From Antilocapra americana (Eukaryota; Chordata; Mammalia; Artiodactyla; Antilocapridae), in assembly GCA_007570785.1 (NCBI GenBank), contig ML664174.1, positions 895,023-959,022 on the forward strand: a stretch of DNA of 64,000 nucleotides. Direction: 5' to 3'. Shown here piece by piece: positions 61,455 through 64,000 of this stretch. Positions within the stretch are counted from its first letter, which is position 1, and every line of letters begins with the position of its first letter. The position numbers and the translations under genes were made by a program. Below the pieces are notes generated by a model, which worked only from the letters and a program-made list of their open reading frames with translations, ran no database searches and was not told where the DNA came from.

Positions 61455-62992
61455 GTAAGGATGACCAGGCCCAGGGCTGGGCTTGGGGAACCGAGATGCC
61501 AGAGGTACCATAATGCAGAGAGATGCTCCCCCGTGATAGACGTAGCGGCTGCCGCTGTCTGAATGGTCTTCGCGGGGCCACTAAGCCCCAGCTGGTTTGG
61601 GGTGGCGGCTGCCAGCTCCAAGGCCCAAGGAAGTCAGAGGGCAGTGATGGTGCAAGCTGAGCGAGGGCCCGGGAGCCAAATTGTCCCCTCCGCCGCTTCT
61701 CCCCAACCCCCACCCAGATCTAGGGCGGTGTGGTGAGGCAACTCAGGGTGCTGTCCCCGCATACCCACTCCCCTCCTGCGCCACTCTCCCTGGAACAGGA
61801 GGACTTCGGACTTCAGGGTGGGAGATCAAGTCAGCCTGCAAAGATGGGACCTCTGCGGACTTTCTCCAGCAAAGTCCCTCAGCTGCTCAGGCCTCCTTCC
61901 TGGAGTGGGGCAGGCACAGGCAGAGGTGGGGCTGGGGGAGGGAGACTCTGAAGCACAGTCTCTGGGCCTTGCTGACCTGGCTGGCAGGCTCTGTGAAGCC
62001 AGCTGAGGCCTTGATGCTCTGCATTAGAGACCCCCAGAGGGACAAGGCCCAGGGGCACCTCAAGACCAAAGAATGGGAAGGGGGGATGCTCAGCCATGGC
62101 TCTGAGCAAGGAGCCCTTGTTGGCTGTGGACCTGGCAAGAGGTGTGATGTGAGCTGGGCCTGCCAGCCCCTGGGAGGCTCCTGGGGTTGAGACAGATGCC
62201 CTTTGGGGAACTGGACAAATTGCTGTCTGTATGGTTTGCTTTAGGTGAAGCCAAATTAGAGGCAGAGGATTGACTCAGATGGCCTCCTAGGTCCCCTCCC
62301 TTGGAGGCTTCTTCAGGAGAGAGGAGTCTGGGCTATCTCTGCCTGTGGGGATTTCCGGCCCACAGATGAGAACTGGTGCCTGGACCAGGCAAAAGGAGAG
62401 GCCTCTGATCAAGCCCAGCCCAGGAGGTCTGCCACTCTCAGGAGCAATGAAGCAAGGACCTCATGGCCAGTGGGTGTTCAGAGAAGTTAGTATTTTTGCC
62501 CTTAGAGAGTGCAGTGGGGCTGCTTGTATCTAAACCATCCCCAGTGGCCTCTCTGCCAGGCAGGTCTCCCGGTCTGCAGGGTTAAAGTGATTCCCAGGGT
62601 CTCAGATGGGCTTGCCACCTTCCCTCCACCGAGCTCCTGAGGGGCCCTCCCCAGGAGACCCTACCCCTGAAATCTCCCCCAAGCCATGTCTGTGGCTGCA
62701 ATCTCCCCATCTGGGATGGGACCCCTCATCTCTGCACCTGTAGGAACCATCCCTACTCTTTTCATCCTTGTCCCCTACTTCCACAGGCTAATCTGGGGGT
62801 ATTGCTATGAACTGCATACATTGCCCTAGGTGTTAGTTCACAGTGATGCACAAGACACAGCCACTGTCCCAGGTAAAGGCAAATGCCTTAACAACTTCAC
62901 GCAGTGAGAGAAGTGCTCTCTAGAGGAGGAGGCACTGGGTGCTATGGCATCCTTTCCAGACTGGAAGATCAGGGAAGGCTCCAGGTGATACC

Positions 62993-63420
62993 AGGCTTCG
63001 CTGATAGCTCAGTTGGTAAAGAATCCACCTGCAATGGTACCCCACTCCAGTCCTCTTGCCTGGAAAATCCCATGGACAGAGGAGCCTAGTGGGCTGCAGT
63101 CCATGGGGTCCCGAAGAGTCGGACACGACTGAACGACTTCACTTTCATGCAACGGAGAAGGAAATGGCAACCCATTCCAGTGTTCTTGCCTGGAGAATCC
63201 CAGGGACAGGGGAGGCTGATGGGTGCCATCTATGGGGTTGCACAGAGTCGGACACGACTGAAGCGACTTAGCAGCAGCAGCAGCAGCCACCTGCGATGCA
63301 AGAGACACCAGTTTGATTCCTGGGTCGGGAAGATCCACTGGAGAAGAGATAGGCCACCCACTCCAGTATTCTTGGGCTTCCCTCGTGGCTCAACTGGTTA
63401 AGAAACTGCCCACAGTGCGA
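62993..63420 (+). mobile_element. Bov-tA SINE interrupted by a BOV-A2 dimer
   Basis: The host Bov-tA runs from 62993 to TCCACCTGCAATG (63036) and resumes at CCACCTGCGATGCAAGAGAC (63287), ending near 63372; a further truncated head (GGGCTTCCCTCGTGGCTCAA) follows. The interruption at 63037-63286 is a forward BOV-A2 dimer with its AACGACTTCACTTTCATGCA hinge and GCAGCAGCAGCAGCAG tail. The 12-base duplication (11/12 identical) proves insertion. Confidence 0.92.
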
Positions 63421-63454
63421 TAATACCTGACCTAGACTTTAAAAATGAGTGTGC

Positions 63455-63679
63455 TGGGCTGTGTGCTAAGTCACTTCAGTCATGTCCGACTCTTTGCAAC
63501 CCTGAGGACTGTAGCTCGCCAGGTTCCTCTGTCCATGGGATTCTGCAGGCAAGAATACTAGAGCAGGTTGCCATTTCCTCCTTCAGTGGATCTTCCTGAC
63601 TCGGGGATCAAACCTGCATCTCTTGGGTCTCCTGCATTGGCAGGCGGATTCTTTACTACTAGAGACACCTGGGAAGCAG
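63455..63679 (-). mobile_element. Bov-tA SINE
   Basis: On the plus strand it runs from GTGTGCTAAGTCACTTCAGT through CCTCTGTCCATGGGATTCTG to ACTAGAGACACCTGGGAAGC. It faces the forward elements just upstream, giving a large inverted arrangement. Confidence 0.95.
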
Positions 63680-64000
63680 AGTAGAGTTGCCCAACTAAAA
63701 AGGGACATGGGATTCCAGTCCGAGTGACCAGCATGAGCCAAGGAGCAGTTTGGGCTGGGTGGAGTACCACCAGTGTATCCACAGGAAATAACACAGGCAT
63801 CCCAGGGTCTCATCAGAGCCACCCATTCAGCCACAGGCTTTTGGAAAATGGTGGAGGGCCTTGGATACCAGGTGAGGGTTTAGAGACTCTCTCTAGGAGG
63901 TGATGGGGAGCCCAGAAGCTTCTCAAGCAAACGAGAGATTCTGCAACTCAGATTTGTATTTAGATGTCACTCTGTCCACAGTTTGGAGACAAACAGATCA

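Larger units (their letters stand above)
49989..61379 (+). other. LTBP2: LTBP2 intron 8 (11.4 kb)
   Basis: The intron holds L2 and MIR remnants (50.5, 51.0, 51.3-51.9, 53.1, 55.3, 55.6, 56.9 and 57.4 kb), Bov-A SINEs (53.4, 54.4 and 57.1 kb), a CHR-2 SINE (59.5 kb), TG microsatellites (54.4, 55.9 and 58.8 kb) and a duplicated AT-rich motif (58.2 and 58.8 kb). An AT-rich block with an L1 3' end and a palindrome fills 58.9-61.15 kb. The stretches 52.2-53.1 and 59.6-60.85 kb show nothing I can name. No exon is visible. Confidence 0.85.
61455..64000 (+). other. LTBP2: LTBP2 intron 9, 5' part
   Basis: The first 1.5 kb (to about 62.99 kb) is GC-rich sequence with no repeat or exon I recognise. Then come the nested Bov-A elements at 62.99-63.43 kb and an inverted Bov-tA at 63.46-63.68 kb. 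I looked for the expected next exon (an EGF module opening with D-I-N-E-C) and did not find it. Confidence 0.82.

Noticed and set aside
61455..64000. LTBP2 exon 10 (first calcium-binding EGF module)
   Set aside because: Searched for a D-I-N-E-C coding stretch after an acceptor on the plus strand; none found, so the exon must lie beyond 64000.

Overview
The window is a piece of a ruminant nuclear genome. Two things show this. First, it is packed with repeats found only in ruminants or cetartiodactyls: Bov-tA / BOV-A2 SINEs, BovB LINE fragments, a bovine-type L1 3' end and tRNA-derived CHR-2 SINEs. Second, it carries spliced exons of a vertebrate gene with canonical GT-AG junctions. Cattle, sheep, goat and buffalo cannot be told apart from what I can see.

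The only gene I can support is LTBP2 (latent transforming growth factor beta binding protein 2), on the + strand. Eight internal exons are present, matching my recollection of human exons 2 to 9: 586-656, 15786-16032, 44626-44816, 46882-47052, 47590-47796, 48570-48856, 49886-49988 and 61380-61454. Joined, they give 1352 bases with one continuous reading frame of 450 complete codons, no stop, matched phases at every junction and a canonical donor and acceptor at each boundary. They encode the N-terminal third of the protein after the signal peptide: a short cysteine cluster, a first EGF-like module, two low-complexity linkers, a lysine-rich heparin-binding segment, a second EGF-like module, a third linker and an eight-cysteine TB/hybrid domain. 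Exon 1 (start codon, signal peptide) lies upstream of the window, and the long run of calcium-binding EGF modules lies downstream.

More than 97% of the window is intron. Introns of about 15.1, 28.6 and 11.4 kb separate exons 2/3, 3/4 and 8/9. Exons 4 to 8 cluster within about 5.4 kb (44.6-50.0 kb). The introns hold layered repeats: old MIR, L2, MER5A/Charlie and L1M remnants, interrupted by younger ruminant SINEs and BovB pieces. Several insertions are proven by exact target-site duplications (19366/19774, 22443/22668, 37254/37503, 43326/43515). There are several TG/CA microsatellites; one (30511-30578) contains a 10-N assembly gap.

I found no second gene, RNA gene, CRISPR array or operon-like system. 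The observations most worth a second look are structural: a head-to-head SINE pair sharing a single target-site duplication, an L1 remnant hit three times, an unassigned repeat family with a palindromic core, a duplicated 65-90 bp AT-rich motif near 58.2/58.8 kb, an AT-rich palindrome at 61.03 kb, a G-run cluster just after the exon 5 donor, a weak exon 6 acceptor with a strong decoy upstream, and a CpG-dense intronic patch at 9.46-9.54 kb.
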